The notes under the pieces are model-generated. The model was not told the origin of the DNA. It saw only the letters and a program-made list of their open reading frames with translations, and ran no database searches. Of a stretch of 64,000 nucleotides of DNA, positions 35,791-45,056 are shown piece after piece. The stretch spans positions 124,001 through 188,000 of the forward strand of contig NZ_CDBW01000044.1 of the NCBI RefSeq assembly GCF_000820145.1, read 5' to 3'. Position numbers and translations under genes: made by a program. This DNA is from Aeromonas sobria (GTDB taxonomy: Bacteria; Pseudomonadota; Gammaproteobacteria; Enterobacterales; Aeromonadaceae). Positions within the stretch are counted from its first letter, which is position 1, and each line of letters starts with the position of its first letter.

Positions 35791-36369
35791 TCAGAACGAT
35801 TTCTGGAAGTTCACCAGCGGCAAAATGGGGAAAACGCCGTTGGCGGCGTAGTTGGCGAGCCCGATCTGCAACCCATCGAGATGCTGGGTGGCATTGATAA
35901 AGCCAATCTGGAAGGTGGTGCGCTCGGCATAGTTGACCAGACCAACGTTGGCCAGCGCGTTGCCCTTGGCGATGTTGACCGCACCCCAGTTGAGGCCATG
36001 CACGTTGTTGGTCAGGTTGACCAGCCCCAGATTGACGCCGGTATCCTGCCCTTCGTGCCAGTTGATGGCATTGATGGCCACCCCGCTAAACTGGTGGCGC
36101 ACCCGCCCAGCACCGAGGAAGACCCCGAGCTGCAGACCGCTGAACTGATCCACATCAGACAGCGCGAAGATCGGCAGATCGATCCCCTTCACCTGACCGG
36201 TGCGGCCATAGAGCAGCGAGGCGCGTGCCCCCTCTACCTGATGGGAGGCGGGCAAATTGACCCCGGGCAGCGAAATCTGCACCGGTGTACTGGCCTGCGC
36301 GACACCGCACAGGGTAAGGGCGCTGCACGCCAGTAGCAGGCGTGCCAGTTGCTGTCGTGAAAGTGTCAT
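35791..36369 (-). CDS. Exported surface-repeat protein, LA_2272/VC2662-like
   Basis: A 192-residue protein with a signal peptide (about 1-26, ending VAQA). The mature part carries about five degenerate repeats of roughly 20 residues, such as GVNLGLVN, GLNWGAVN, FQIGFIN and GLQIGLAN, each with alternating Gly and a terminal Asn. This periodicity fits the surface-repeat family seen in Leptospira (LA_2272) and Vibrio (VC2662). The repeats suggest a beta-helix or strand array at the cell surface. Function unknown. Confidence 0.7.
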   Translation of the reverse strand: MTLSRQQLARLLLACSALTLCGVAQASTPVQISLPGVNLPASHQVEGARASLLYGRTGQVKGIDLPIFALSDVDQFSGLQLGVFLGAGRVRHQFSGVAINAINWHEGQDTGVNLGLVNLTNNVHGLNWGAVNIAKGNALANVGLVNYAERTTFQIGFINATQHLDGLQIGLANYAANGVFPILPLVNFQKSF

Positions 36370-36631
36370 GGGAAGTTCCTTGGGCCATTGAGAGTGACCC
36401 GATCCTAACAGTCAGGGGAGAGTGTGGGCACACCAGCGGGGACGAGGTGCGTCACGATACGTCACGGCCGCCAGCGGCGGTATCCCGCGATTTTTGGCGG
36501 ATTGGCACACGGAATAGCACTATCTGGCACTTTTTCGCCTGACATACCGGCCTTTCCTTTCATTGCCTCACTTAACTGCCTAAAATAGCCGCCCTGCTGT
36601 AATCGGCATTCATCCATCTAGAGGATTTTCC

Positions 36632-36865
36632 ATGGAGACGTTTTTGCTCGAAGGCCACCCCTTCGTTGCCTTGTGTGACCTTATCAAACATCAGGGTTGG
36701 GCCGACTGTGGTGGCGCATCCAAGGCGCTGATCGCCGAAGGTCTGGTAGAAGTAGACGGCCAGATCGAAACCCGCAAACGCTGCAAAATCGTGGCGGAGC
36801 AAGTCGTCAACTTCAACGGCATGAAAGTAGTCGTCAAAGAGGGCATCAGCCCGGAGATTGGCTAA
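36632..36865 (+). CDS. ybcJ: S4-like RNA-binding protein, YbcJ family
   Basis: A 77-residue protein with a single S4-like alpha-L motif. METFLLEGHPFVALCDLIK and VEVDGQIETRKRCKIVAEQVV align well with E. coli YbcJ (70 residues). It probably binds structured RNA. AGAGGA lies before the ATG. It is monocistronic. Confidence 0.9.
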   Translation: METFLLEGHPFVALCDLIKHQGWADCGGASKALIAEGLVEVDGQIETRKRCKIVAEQVVNFNGMKVVVKEGISPEIG

Positions 36866-36899
36866 CGCCCCGAGTCAGGGGTCTGCCTCTGATAACTCG

Positions 36900-37373
36900 C
36901 TAGCTGGCCTTGATCGACAAGGTCAGTACAAAGCGCGCCATCGCCTCATCCCCGTTCAATGACGGACAGGTGGCCACCACCTGGATGGGGCGGTTGATGC
37001 GCTGACCGGTCGCCAGCGACTCGTCGATCATGGCATCGATCTCCTCCCCCGCTGCGCAGTCAAACTGTACATCCCCTTCCGGACGCTTCAGAAATTCCCC
37101 CTGCACATCCTTGAAGGCGAAGTGCACCTTCTTGCGCCGCTGCCGCCCCTTCTCCATCACCAGCAGGCCGCCCACCAGATCGGCGCCGGTGGCCAGCGCC
37201 CCGAAATACATGCTGCCCAAATGGTTGCGGGTACGCCAGCCAAGGGGAATGCGAATGCGCAGCGCTTTGGCGCTCATCTGTTCGATAACGGGAGCGCAAA
37301 ATCCGATGACGGGAATGTAGCGCCAGGCAAACAGCCGAAGCGCCAGATTGGCTTTGAAGCGTTGCAAATCCAT
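36900..37373 (-). CDS. DUF4442 hotdog-fold protein (thioesterase-like)
   Basis: A protein of about 157 residues with a PaaI/YiiD-like hotdog fold. NHLGSMYFGALATGADLVGGLLVM is the typical central helix and active region, followed by strands with KKVHFAFKDVQGEFLKRPEGDV. It may act as an acyl-CoA thioesterase. An ATG at 37409 would add 12 residues; neither start has a clear ribosome site. It lies 60 bases from aroG on the same strand, but a link is not obvious. Confidence 0.7.
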   Translation of the reverse strand: MDLQRFKANLALRLFAWRYIPVIGFCAPVIEQMSAKALRIRIPLGWRTRNHLGSMYFGALATGADLVGGLLVMEKGRQRRKKVHFAFKDVQGEFLKRPEGDVQFDCAAGEEIDAMIDESLATGQRINRPIQVVATCPSLNGDEAMARFVLTLSIKAS

Positions 37374-37469
37374 ATGCGAACTGATCCGATGAGTTTGTGT
37401 AAACAGCATGTTGCCAGCATGGCAGCTGTTCTACAAGGCTTCCGATGGCGCTGGAAGCCTGTGACTCAG

Positions 37470-38525
37470 TTAAACGGCATTGCGGGTGGCGACACCATCC
37501 GCCAAATTGCGCAGCAGCACTTCGGTGTCGGCCCAGCCGATGCAGGCATCGGTGATGCTCTGGCCGACGGTGAGTTCACACCCTTCCACCAGATCCTGAC
37601 GGCCTTCCACCAGATGGCTCTCCACCATCACGCCAAACACCGCCTTGCTACCAGCACGCAGCTGACCGGCTACGTCTTCAGCCACTACCATCTGGTTCTT
37701 GAACTGCTTGCTGCTGTTGGCGTGGCTAAAATCGATCATCACCTTTTGTGGCAGACCGGCCTTCTCCAGCCCCTTCACCACCTCGCTGACATGGGCGGCG
37801 CTGTAGTTCGGCTCACGGCCACCGCGCAGGATGATGTGACAATCCGGGTTGCCGCGGGTCGCCACGATGGCAGAGTGACCATATTTGGTAACCGAGAGGA
37901 AGTGGTGCGGCGCACTGGCAGCCCCGATGGCATCGATGGCGACCTTGATGGTGCCGTCAGTGCCGTTCTTGAACCCCACTGGACAAGAGAGACCGGAGGC
38001 CAGCTCGCGGTGAACCTGGGATTCGGTGGTACGGGCACCGATAGCGCCCCAGCTCATCAGATCCGCCACATATTGCGGGGTGATCATGTCGAGGAACTCG
38101 GAGGCGGTCGGCAGCCCCATGTCGTTGAGATCCAGCAACAGCTTGCGACCAATACGCAGACCGTCGTTGATGTTGCAGCTGTTGTCGAGGTATGGATCGT
38201 TGATCAGCCCCTTCCAGCCAACAGTGGTGCGCGGTTTTTCGAAGTAGACCCGCATCACGATCTCCAGCTGACCTTTCAGCTCGTCGCGCAATGCCTTGAG
38301 GCGCTTGCCATATTCCAGCGCGGCCACCGGATCGTGGATGGAGCAAGGGCCAATAACCACCAGCAGACGCTCATCTTCACCGGTCAGGATCCGATGGATG
38401 GCCTGACGGGATTCAAAGACCGTATTTGATGCGGTCTCGGTAGCCGGAAACTTCTCAAGCACCGCAACCGGGGGTAATAACTCTTTGATTTCACTGATAC
38501 GAACGTCGTCGGTTTGATGCTGCAT
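37470..38525 (-). CDS. aroG: 3-deoxy-7-phosphoheptulonate synthase, AroG type
   Basis: A 351-residue class I DAHP synthase (E. coli AroG 350). It condenses PEP with erythrose-4-phosphate as the first step of the shikimate path. The start MQHQTDDVRISEIKELLPPVAVLEKFP matches the phenylalanine-sensitive AroG form more than AroF or AroH. IGPCSIHDP holds the conserved metal and PEP region. A TyrR-like box lies 64 bases upstream. Feedback type is inferred from similarity. Confidence 0.93.
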   Translation of the reverse strand: MQHQTDDVRISEIKELLPPVAVLEKFPATETASNTVFESRQAIHRILTGEDERLLVVIGPCSIHDPVAALEYGKRLKALRDELKGQLEIVMRVYFEKPRTTVGWKGLINDPYLDNSCNINDGLRIGRKLLLDLNDMGLPTASEFLDMITPQYVADLMSWGAIGARTTESQVHRELASGLSCPVGFKNGTDGTIKVAIDAIGAASAPHHFLSVTKYGHSAIVATRGNPDCHIILRGGREPNYSAAHVSEVVKGLEKAGLPQKVMIDFSHANSSKQFKNQMVVAEDVAGQLRAGSKAVFGVMVESHLVEGRQDLVEGCELTVGQSITDACIGWADTEVLLRNLADGVATRNAV

Positions 38526-38588
38526 GACAAGGCTTCCTGCTAGATGACTGCGATTAAGAAATCTCAACATAGCCCGCGACAGGGCATG

Positions 38589-38606
38589 TGTAAATAGGAA
38601 ATTACA
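38589..38606. promoter_or_regulatory. Putative TyrR box upstream of aroG
   Basis: TGTAAATAGGAAATTACA matches the TyrR consensus TGTAAA-N6-TTTACA at 11 of 12 fixed positions. Its place before aroG agrees with known TyrR control in E. coli. Binding is inferred. Confidence 0.7.
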
Positions 38607-38689
38607 GCAATCACAGAACTATTTTGCGAGGAAATCTTGCAAGTTATTGAAATGATGCTAGGCGAAATGGCGATGCGGGTGAGGAAGGC

Positions 38690-38713
38690 AAAAAGGCCCG
38701 CTCAGCGCGGGCC
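38690..38713 (-). terminator. Terminator after aroA
   Basis: On the minus strand GGCCCGC and GCGGGCC form a 7-bp stem followed by TTTTT, 33 bases past the aroA stop. Confidence 0.8.
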
Positions 38714-38745
38714 CGAAGAGTAGTTGGTGACGGATTTGTCAGTAA

Positions 38746-40029
38746 TCAGCCACGCTGGCTGATACTGGCCAGCTTGTCGAAGTAATCCGGGAAGGTCTTC
38801 GAGGTGCACTTGGGATCATTGATGGTGACCGGGGTATCCGACAGCGCCACCAGCGAGAAGCACATGGCGATACGGTGATCGTTGTAGGTATCGATCTCGG
38901 CGTGCTTGAGCTGGGTCGGCGGGGTCACGGTAATGAAGTCCCGCCCCTCATCTACCTCAACACCCAGCTTGCGCAGCTCGGTCGCCATGGCGTGCAGACG
39001 ATCGGTCTCTTTCACCCGCCAGTTGTAGATATTGCGAATGGAGGTCGGCCCCTCGGCAAACAGCGCGGCAACGGCGATGGTCATGGCCGCATCGGGAATA
39101 TGGTTCATGTCCATATCCACCCCGTGCAGCGGCGCCTGTTCCGCCTCGATGAAATCATCGCCCCAGGTGATGCGCGCGCCCATCTTCTCCAGCACGTCGG
39201 CGAAGTGGATATCACCCTGAATGCTGTGCTTGCCGATACCGGTCACCCGCACCTTGCCCTTGATGGCGCCTGCCGCGAGGAAGTAGGAGGCGCTGGAGGC
39301 ATCCCCTTCCACCAGAAAGTCACCCGGGCTGATGTAGGTCTGGTTGCCCTTGATGTAGAACAGCTTGTAGTTGTCGTGCTCGATGACCACCCCGAACTGC
39401 TTCATGATGTGCAGGGTAATGTCGATGTAGGGCTTGGAGACCAGCTCCCCCTTGATGTGGATCCGGGTATCACCGGCCGCCATCGGCGCCGCCATCAAAA
39501 ACGCGGTCAGGAACTGGCTGGAGACAGAGCCATCGACGTGCACATCGCCGCCCCACAGCCCCTTGGCGTCCACTACCAGTGGCGGATAGCCATCTTTTTT
39601 CAGGTACTGGATATGGGCACCCGCTTCACGCAGGGCATCCACCAGATGGCCGATGGGACGCTCTTCCATGCGCGGCTCGCCACCCAGGGTATATTCACCG
39701 GAGCCGAGGCACAGTGCGGCGCACAGCGGACGCATGGCGGTACCGGCGTTGCCGAGGAACAGATTGACCGGCTCTTTCACCGCAAAGCTGCGACCCAGAC
39801 CGTGCACGGTGCACTCGGTCTTGTCGGCGGAGAGCTTGTACTTGACCCCAAGCTGGGTCAGCGCAGCCAGCATATGACGAATGTCATCGCTGTCGAGCAG
39901 GTTGGTCAGACGGGTGGTGCCACGGGCCAGCGCCGCCAGCAGCAGCGCACGGTTAGAGACACTTTTGGAGCCGGGCAGATTGACCTCCCCGGCCACACGA
40001 GAGATGGGTTCCAAACGCAACGAATTCAT
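38746..40029 (-). CDS. aroA: EPSP synthase
   Basis: A 427-residue 3-phosphoshikimate 1-carboxyvinyltransferase (E. coli 427). It contains LPGSKSVSNRALLLAALA and LFLGNAGTAMRPLCAAL, the substrate-binding motifs of class I EPSP synthases. AGGAAG precedes the ATG. It lies downstream of serC as in many gammaproteobacteria, but a strong terminator stands between them, so at least part of its expression must be separate. Confidence 0.97.
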   Translation of the reverse strand: MNSLRLEPISRVAGEVNLPGSKSVSNRALLLAALARGTTRLTNLLDSDDIRHMLAALTQLGVKYKLSADKTECTVHGLGRSFAVKEPVNLFLGNAGTAMRPLCAALCLGSGEYTLGGEPRMEERPIGHLVDALREAGAHIQYLKKDGYPPLVVDAKGLWGGDVHVDGSVSSQFLTAFLMAAPMAAGDTRIHIKGELVSKPYIDITLHIMKQFGVVIEHDNYKLFYIKGNQTYISPGDFLVEGDASSASYFLAAGAIKGKVRVTGIGKHSIQGDIHFADVLEKMGARITWGDDFIEAEQAPLHGVDMDMNHIPDAAMTIAVAALFAEGPTSIRNIYNWRVKETDRLHAMATELRKLGVEVDEGRDFITVTPPTQLKHAEIDTYNDHRIAMCFSLVALSDTPVTINDPKCTSKTFPDYFDKLASISQRG

Positions 40030-40148
40030 AGACTTCCTGTGCTATCTCAAAATAAACGCCTGTCCGGACGTTAACAGCCTGCGTCCCGCTCGGCAAGGGC
40101 ACTTTCAGGGGAAATCGCACGGCGAACGCCAGCGCGCTGGTTCTGTTG

Positions 40149-40182
40149 AAAAAAAGACGCCGGGGTCTCCCCGGCGTCTTGA
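40149..40182 (-). terminator. Terminator between serC and aroA
   Basis: AAGACGCCGGGG and CCCCGGCGTCTT pair over 12 bases around a 3-base loop, and on the minus strand the stem is followed by T7. It lies in the 224-base gap, which also must hold any aroA-specific promoter. Confidence 0.88.
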
Positions 40183-40253
40183 GTCACAGCAAAAAGCTGG
40201 AAGCGGCTCTCGAGTTGTCACAAGAGGCCGTCAGCAAGCATGTGGGTGGTTTC

Positions 40254-41342
40254 TCAACCGTGACGCTTGGCAAAGCCATCCATAAAGCTCACCAGCGCTT
40301 TTACCCCCTCCAGCGGCATGGCATTGTAGATGCTGGCGCGCATGCCACCGACGATGCGGTGCCCTTTGAGGGCCAGCAGGCCGGCCGCTTCCGATTCCGT
40401 CAGGAACTGCTTGTCCAGCTCGGCATTTTTCAGCTGGAACGGGATGTTCATCCGCGAACGGCAGCTGACATCCACCTGATTGCCGTAGAAGCTCGACTGA
40501 TCGAGATAGTCGTACAGGAAGTCGGCCTTCTCCTTGTTGCGCGCTTCCATCGCCTCGAGGCCACCCTGTTCTTTCAGCCACTCGAACACCAGACCGGCCA
40601 GATACCAGGCGTAGGTGGGCGGCGTGTTGAACATGGAGTCGTTCTTGGCAGTGAGCTTGTAGTCAAAAATCGAGGGGACATCGGCTCTCGCCTGATCCAG
40701 CAGATCATCGCGCACGATGGCGATGGCAAGCCCGGACGGCCCGATATTCTTCTGGGCACCGGCATAGATGATGCCAAAGCGGCTCACGTCGATAGGACGG
40801 GAGAGAATAGTGGAGGAGAGATCCGCCACCAGCGGCACCTCGCCGGTGGCCGGGATGTCGAACATCTCGATGCCGTCGATGGTTTCGTTCGGACAGTAGT
40901 GAACATAGGCCGCATCGGCGCGAAATGCCGGGGTCGGCAGCAGGTGAGAGATCCCCTGCTCGTTCTTGGCAACACCCTGGAAGGTCTGGATATCGCCATA
41001 CTTTTTGGCTTCATCCACCGCACTCTGGGACCAGACGCCGGTCAGCAGGAAGTCCGCCTTCTTGTTGGCCCCTCCCAGCAGGTTCATGGGCACGGCGGAG
41101 AACTGACCGCGACCACCACCGTGCATGAACAGTACCTTGTAGTTGTCCGGCACCGCCAGCAACTCGCGCAGATCGGCTTCGGCCTTCTCGGCCACCGCCA
41201 TGTAGGGCTTGCCGCGATGGGAAAGCTCCATGACCGAGGCTCCCAGCCCCTGAAAATTACAAAATTCGCGCTGGGCGCGCTCCATGACTTCAACCGGCAG
41301 CATGGCGGGGCCGGCGCAGAAGTTGTAAATCTGTTTGCTCAT
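40254..41342 (-). CDS. serC: Phosphoserine aminotransferase
   Basis: A 362-residue PLP enzyme (E. coli 362) that makes phosphoserine for serine synthesis and 4-phosphohydroxythreonine for vitamin B6. The start YNFCAGPAMLPVEVMERAQRE is diagnostic, and the PLP Lys is in YAGAQKNIGPSGL (about residue 198). It is upstream of aroA on the same strand, an arrangement conserved in enterobacteria. Confidence 0.96.
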   Translation of the reverse strand: MSKQIYNFCAGPAMLPVEVMERAQREFCNFQGLGASVMELSHRGKPYMAVAEKAEADLRELLAVPDNYKVLFMHGGGRGQFSAVPMNLLGGANKKADFLLTGVWSQSAVDEAKKYGDIQTFQGVAKNEQGISHLLPTPAFRADAAYVHYCPNETIDGIEMFDIPATGEVPLVADLSSTILSRPIDVSRFGIIYAGAQKNIGPSGLAIAIVRDDLLDQARADVPSIFDYKLTAKNDSMFNTPPTYAWYLAGLVFEWLKEQGGLEAMEARNKEKADFLYDYLDQSSFYGNQVDVSCRSRMNIPFQLKNAELDKQFLTESEAAGLLALKGHRIVGGMRASIYNAMPLEGVKALVSFMDGFAKRHG

Positions 41343-41471
41343 GACGCTTTCCGTGAGTGGATGAGAGGAATCGATGACTTGTCAGGTTTTACACAAGAGC
41401 CGCCACAGGATCAAAGGCTTTTTGGGAGCTGGCTCAACCTTTTACCGTCACTCTGCATCCCCCTTGCAGTA

Positions 41472-41498
41472 GAAAAAGCCCTGAACGGGTCAGGGCTT
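41472..41498 (-). terminator. Terminator after etfA
   Basis: GCCCTGA and TCAGGGC form a 7-bp stem with a 5-base loop, and on the minus strand TTTTT follows. Confidence 0.8.
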
Positions 41499-41567
41499 GC
41501 AGGGAACATGCACAGAAATGGCGGGCAGAGCGCACAAACGACCACAGCTCAGCCATTTCTGACAAAT

Positions 41568-42494
41568 TTACAGTTTGGCGGTGAGCTCCGGCAGCAGGGT
41601 GAAGAGATCCCCCACCAACCCATAGTCCGCCACCTGAAAGATGGGCGCCTCGCTGTCCTTGTTGATGGCCACGATCACCTTCGACTCCTTCATCCCCGCC
41701 AGATGCTGGATGGCCCCCGAAATACCGACCGCGATATAGAGCTCCGGCGCCACCACCTTGCCGGTCTGCCCTACTTGCAGATCGTTGGCGACATATCCCG
41801 CATCAACGGCGGCCCGCGATGCCCCTACCGCGCCGCCCAGCTTGTCGGCCAGCGCTTCTATCAAAGCAAACTGCGCCTTGGAGCCAAGCGCCCGGCCACC
41901 GGAGACCACCACCCGGGCAGCGGTCAGTTCGGGCCTGCTGGATCGCACCGCGCAGCGCTCAACCAGCCGGGTACGGCCAGCGAATTCGGGCACGGCCAAG
42001 TGCTCGATGGGAGCCTGCCCGCCCGTCGCCGCCTTGGCAAAAGCGGTGGCCCGCACCGTCATCACCTTGACGGGCGCCGAGCTTGCCACTCTGGCAATGG
42101 CATTGCCCGCATAGATGGGGCGCAGGAAGGTGTCGCTGCTCTCGATGCCGATCACCTCGGAGAGCATCTCCACCCCGAACCGAGCCGCCACCTGTGGCAA
42201 GAGCGCCTTGCCCATGGCACTCGCCGCCATCAAGCAGTGGCTGTACCCCTGACACCAGCTGGCCAACAACTTGTCGACCCCATCCAGCAGCCCGTCGGCC
42301 AAGCGGGGATGTTCGGCAAGCAACACCTTGTCGACACCGCCAAGGGCAGCCGCATGTTCACCCGCCTCGGTCAGCCCCTGCCCCAGCAACAGCAGATCGA
42401 CCTGACCGCCGATGGACACGGCGGCAGTGACCAGTTGTGCCACGTTGTCGGCCAGATGGCCCTGATGATGTTCGGCAATGATCAGCACGCTCAT
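41568..42494 (-). CDS. etfA: Electron transfer flavoprotein alpha subunit
   Basis: A 308-residue subunit. The C-terminal FAD domain carries VSGGRALGSKAQFALIEALAD and QVGQTGKVVAPELYIAVGISG, both family signatures. With EtfB it accepts electrons from acyl-CoA dehydrogenases and passes them to ETF-quinone oxidoreductase. It overlaps the etfB stop by 4 bases (ATGA), so translation is coupled. Confidence 0.96.
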   Translation of the reverse strand: MSVLIIAEHHQGHLADNVAQLVTAAVSIGGQVDLLLLGQGLTEAGEHAAALGGVDKVLLAEHPRLADGLLDGVDKLLASWCQGYSHCLMAASAMGKALLPQVAARFGVEMLSEVIGIESSDTFLRPIYAGNAIARVASSAPVKVMTVRATAFAKAATGGQAPIEHLAVPEFAGRTRLVERCAVRSSRPELTAARVVVSGGRALGSKAQFALIEALADKLGGAVGASRAAVDAGYVANDLQVGQTGKVVAPELYIAVGISGAIQHLAGMKESKVIVAINKDSEAPIFQVADYGLVGDLFTLLPELTAKL

Positions 42495-43243
42495 GGCAGC
42501 ACCTTCGCTTCGTGTTTGAGTTTGTCCACCAGCTCATCCACCGAGCCCACCTTGATCCCGGCGCTGCGGGCTGGCGGCGCCATCACCCCGAGCAGGCGGG
42601 TCTGGTTGGCCACCTCAACGGCGAGTGTCGAGAACGGGGCGCTATCCAGCGGCTTGCGCTTGGCCTTCATGATATTGGGCAGCGAGGCAAAACGTGGTTC
42701 ATTCAAACGCAGATCGGCGCTCACCACCGCAGGCAGCGGCATGCCGAGGGTCTCCAGCCCGCCGTCGATTTCGCGGGTCACCAGCAGTTCCCCCGCGGCC
42801 ACCTTAAGGACGGACGCGCAGGTCGCCAGCGGCCAATCATTGAGGGCTGCCAGTATCTGGGCCACCTGATTGTTGTCCGAATCAATGGACTGTTTGCCGA
42901 GCAGCACCAGATCCGGCAGCTCCTGCTCACACACCTTGTGCAAGGCGCGGGCAACGGTGAGCGGTGTAAGCGTCTCGTCAGTCACATAATGACGAGCCCG
43001 ATCCGCCCCCAGTGCCAGCGCATGGCGCAGCTGCTCGGCCGCCGCGTCAGGGCCGAAGGTCACCACCACCAGCTCGCTGGCAATACCCGCTTCCCGCAGC
43101 CTGACCCCCTCCTCCACCGCAATTTCACAAAAGGGGTTGATCCCCATCTTCACATTGGCGAGCTCCACGTCGGAGCCGTCTCCCTTCACCCGGATCTTGA
43201 CGTTGTAGTCGACTACCCGTTTGATCGCGACCAGCAGCTTCAT
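42491..43243 (-). CDS. etfB: Electron transfer flavoprotein beta subunit
   Basis: A 250-residue subunit with MKLLVAIKRVVDYNVKIRV at the N-terminus and KMGINPFCEIAVEEGVRL, typical of group I bacterial ETF-beta, which binds AMP. It is first in the etfBA unit and divergent from the ETF-quinone oxidoreductase gene. GAGG lies nine bases before the ATG. A LiuR-type palindrome sits in the shared promoter region. Confidence 0.96.
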   Translation of the reverse strand: MKLLVAIKRVVDYNVKIRVKGDGSDVELANVKMGINPFCEIAVEEGVRLREAGIASELVVVTFGPDAAAEQLRHALALGADRARHYVTDETLTPLTVARALHKVCEQELPDLVLLGKQSIDSDNNQVAQILAALNDWPLATCASVLKVAAGELLVTREIDGGLETLGMPLPAVVSADLRLNEPRFASLPNIMKAKRKPLDSAPFSTLAVEVANQTRLLGVMAPPARSAGIKVGSVDELVDKLKHEAKVLP

Positions 43244-43355
43244 GGGGTCATGCCTCGTCTGTTTGGATTGAATTCATTAGATTGCCTCTGCACTTGTTGC
43301 AGTACGCCTTTGCCTGATTTTTTGCTTTTTCTTGCTCAGTTTTGCTTACAACCGC

Positions 43356-43372
43356 TTTACGTTTACGTAAAC
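43356..43372. promoter_or_regulatory. Perfect LiuR-type operator between etfB and ETF-QO gene
   Basis: TTTACGTTTACGTAAAC contains the perfect 12-base palindrome GTTTACGTAAAC at 43361-43372. It matches the LiuR-type site beside the MerR gene near 4 kb and the motif reported for LiuR in gammaproteobacteria. It lies 41 bases before the ETF-QO start and 113 before etfB. Confidence 0.75.
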
Positions 43373-43412
43373 TACCAGCATTACCCTAGGCCAACCAGAG
43401 CGCAGAGGCAAG

Positions 43413-45056
43413 ATGGAACGGGAAGCAATGGAATTTGATGTCGTCATCGTCGGCGGCGGTCCGGCGGGGCTCACTGCAGCCATCGCCCTGAAACAGCAGG
43501 ATGCCACTCTATCTGTCTGTCTGCTGGAGAAAGGGGCCGAAATTGGCGCCCACCTGCTCTCCGGCGCCCTGTTTGATCCCGTCGCCTTGCAAGAGCTGCT
43601 GCCGGATTGCTGGCAGCAAGCGCCGCTTGGCGTGCCGGTCAGCGACGATCAGGTACATCTGCTGCAAAGCGAGCAACGCTCCCTGCAACTGCCCGCCTGG
43701 GCGGTGCCACCCCGGATGCACAATGAGGGCTGTCACATCGTCAGCCTCGGCAACCTTTGCCGCTGGCTCGGCCAGCAGGCGGAAAAACTGGGAGTCGAAA
43801 TATACCCGGGGTTTACCGCCAGCGAACTTATCATGGAAGCGGGCCGGGTCAAGGGGGTTATCACCGGCGATCTGGGGCTGGATCGGGCAGGCAACCCGAA
43901 AGCGGATCATGTGCCCGGCATGGCGCTGCTCGGCCGCTACACCCTCTTTGCCGAAGGGGCTCGCGGCCATCTCGGCAAGCAGCTGATCGCCGACTTCAAT
44001 CTGGCAAATCCTGCCCAGCCCCAGCACTATGCCATCGGCTTCAAGGAGCTGTGGCAACTGCCAGCAGGTCGGGGGAAAGCAGGACAGGTGCTGCACGGCA
44101 GTGGCTGGCCCCTTGGCAAGCAGGGCGGCGACGATAGCCACGGTGGTTTCTATCTCTATCAAATGGAAGGGGATCAGGTCGCGGTCGGGCTGATTGTCGA
44201 TCTCAACTACCAGAATCCCTGGCTCAGCCCGTTCGACGAATTCCAGCGCCTCAAGCATCACCCGCTCATCGCCGACCTGCTGCAAGGGGGAGAGCGCATC
44301 AGCTACGGTGCTCGCGCCATCACCAAAGGGGGCTGGCACGCCCTGCCCCGCATGCACTTCCCGGGCGGCCTGCTGATCGGTTGTGATGCGGGCACACTGG
44401 ATTTTTCCCGCATCAAGGGGATCCACACCGCCATGAAATCTGGGATGCTGGCGGCAAAAACCGTCGCGATGGCACTGCGGGGGGGCGATGAGGGGGGACG
44501 GGATCTGGCCCAGTATGGTGACGAGCTGCAACAGAGCTGGCTGGCCCGCGAGCTCAAGGCGGCGCGCAACTTTGGCGCGGCTCTTCACAACTATGGTCCC
44601 TGGTTGGGCGGTGCCTTCAACTGGCTGGAGCAACGGCTGTTTGGCACAAACTCGCCCTTCAAGCTGCTCGATAAGGCTCACGACTACCGTCAGCTGCGCG
44701 TGGCCAGCCGCTGCGAGCCCATCCATTATCCCAAACCCGATGGCAGACTGAGCTTTGACAAGCTCTCGTCTGTGTATCTGGCCAACACCAGTCACGACGA
44801 GGATCAGCCTTGCCACCTCAAGCTGCAGGACGAGCGCATTCCGGTCGAGGTCAATCTGCCCACCTGGGCCGAACCCGCCCAACGCTACTGCCCGGCCGGG
44901 GTGTTTGAAGTACTGGAAACGGAAGATGCGGCCAAACTGCAGATCAATGCCGCCAACTGCATTCACTGCAAGACCTGTGACATTAAAGATCCCAGTCAAA
45001 ACATCGTATGGACACCACCACAGGGTGGATCCGGGCCCAACTATCCCAATATGTGA
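43413..45056 (+). CDS. etfD: Electron transfer flavoprotein-ubiquinone oxidoreductase
   Basis: A 547-residue membrane-associated flavoprotein that moves electrons from ETF to quinone. The N-terminal FAD motif is DVVIVGGGPAGLTAAIAL. The C-terminal [4Fe-4S] ligands are in NCIHCKTCDIKDPSQNI with an earlier Cys in RYCPAGVFE. AGAGG stands before the ATG at 43413, which is preferred over the in-frame ATG six codons later. It is divergent from etfBA, so the donor and acceptor are co-regulated. Confidence 0.95.
   Translation: MEREAMEFDVVIVGGGPAGLTAAIALKQQDATLSVCLLEKGAEIGAHLLSGALFDPVALQELLPDCWQQAPLGVPVSDDQVHLLQSEQRSLQLPAWAVPPRMHNEGCHIVSLGNLCRWLGQQAEKLGVEIYPGFTASELIMEAGRVKGVITGDLGLDRAGNPKADHVPGMALLGRYTLFAEGARGHLGKQLIADFNLANPAQPQHYAIGFKELWQLPAGRGKAGQVLHGSGWPLGKQGGDDSHGGFYLYQMEGDQVAVGLIVDLNYQNPWLSPFDEFQRLKHHPLIADLLQGGERISYGARAITKGGWHALPRMHFPGGLLIGCDAGTLDFSRIKGIHTAMKSGMLAAKTVAMALRGGDEGGRDLAQYGDELQQSWLARELKAARNFGAALHNYGPWLGGAFNWLEQRLFGTNSPFKLLDKAHDYRQLRVASRCEPIHYPKPDGRLSFDKLSSVYLANTSHDEDQPCHLKLQDERIPVEVNLPTWAEPAQRYCPAGVFEVLETEDAAKLQINAANCIHCKTCDIKDPSQNIVWTPPQGGSGPNYPNM

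Noticed and set aside
40146..42869. 907-codon open frame on the plus strand across serC, etfA and etfB
   Set aside because: It spans several real genes antisense and crosses terminators; composition is that of a shadow frame.
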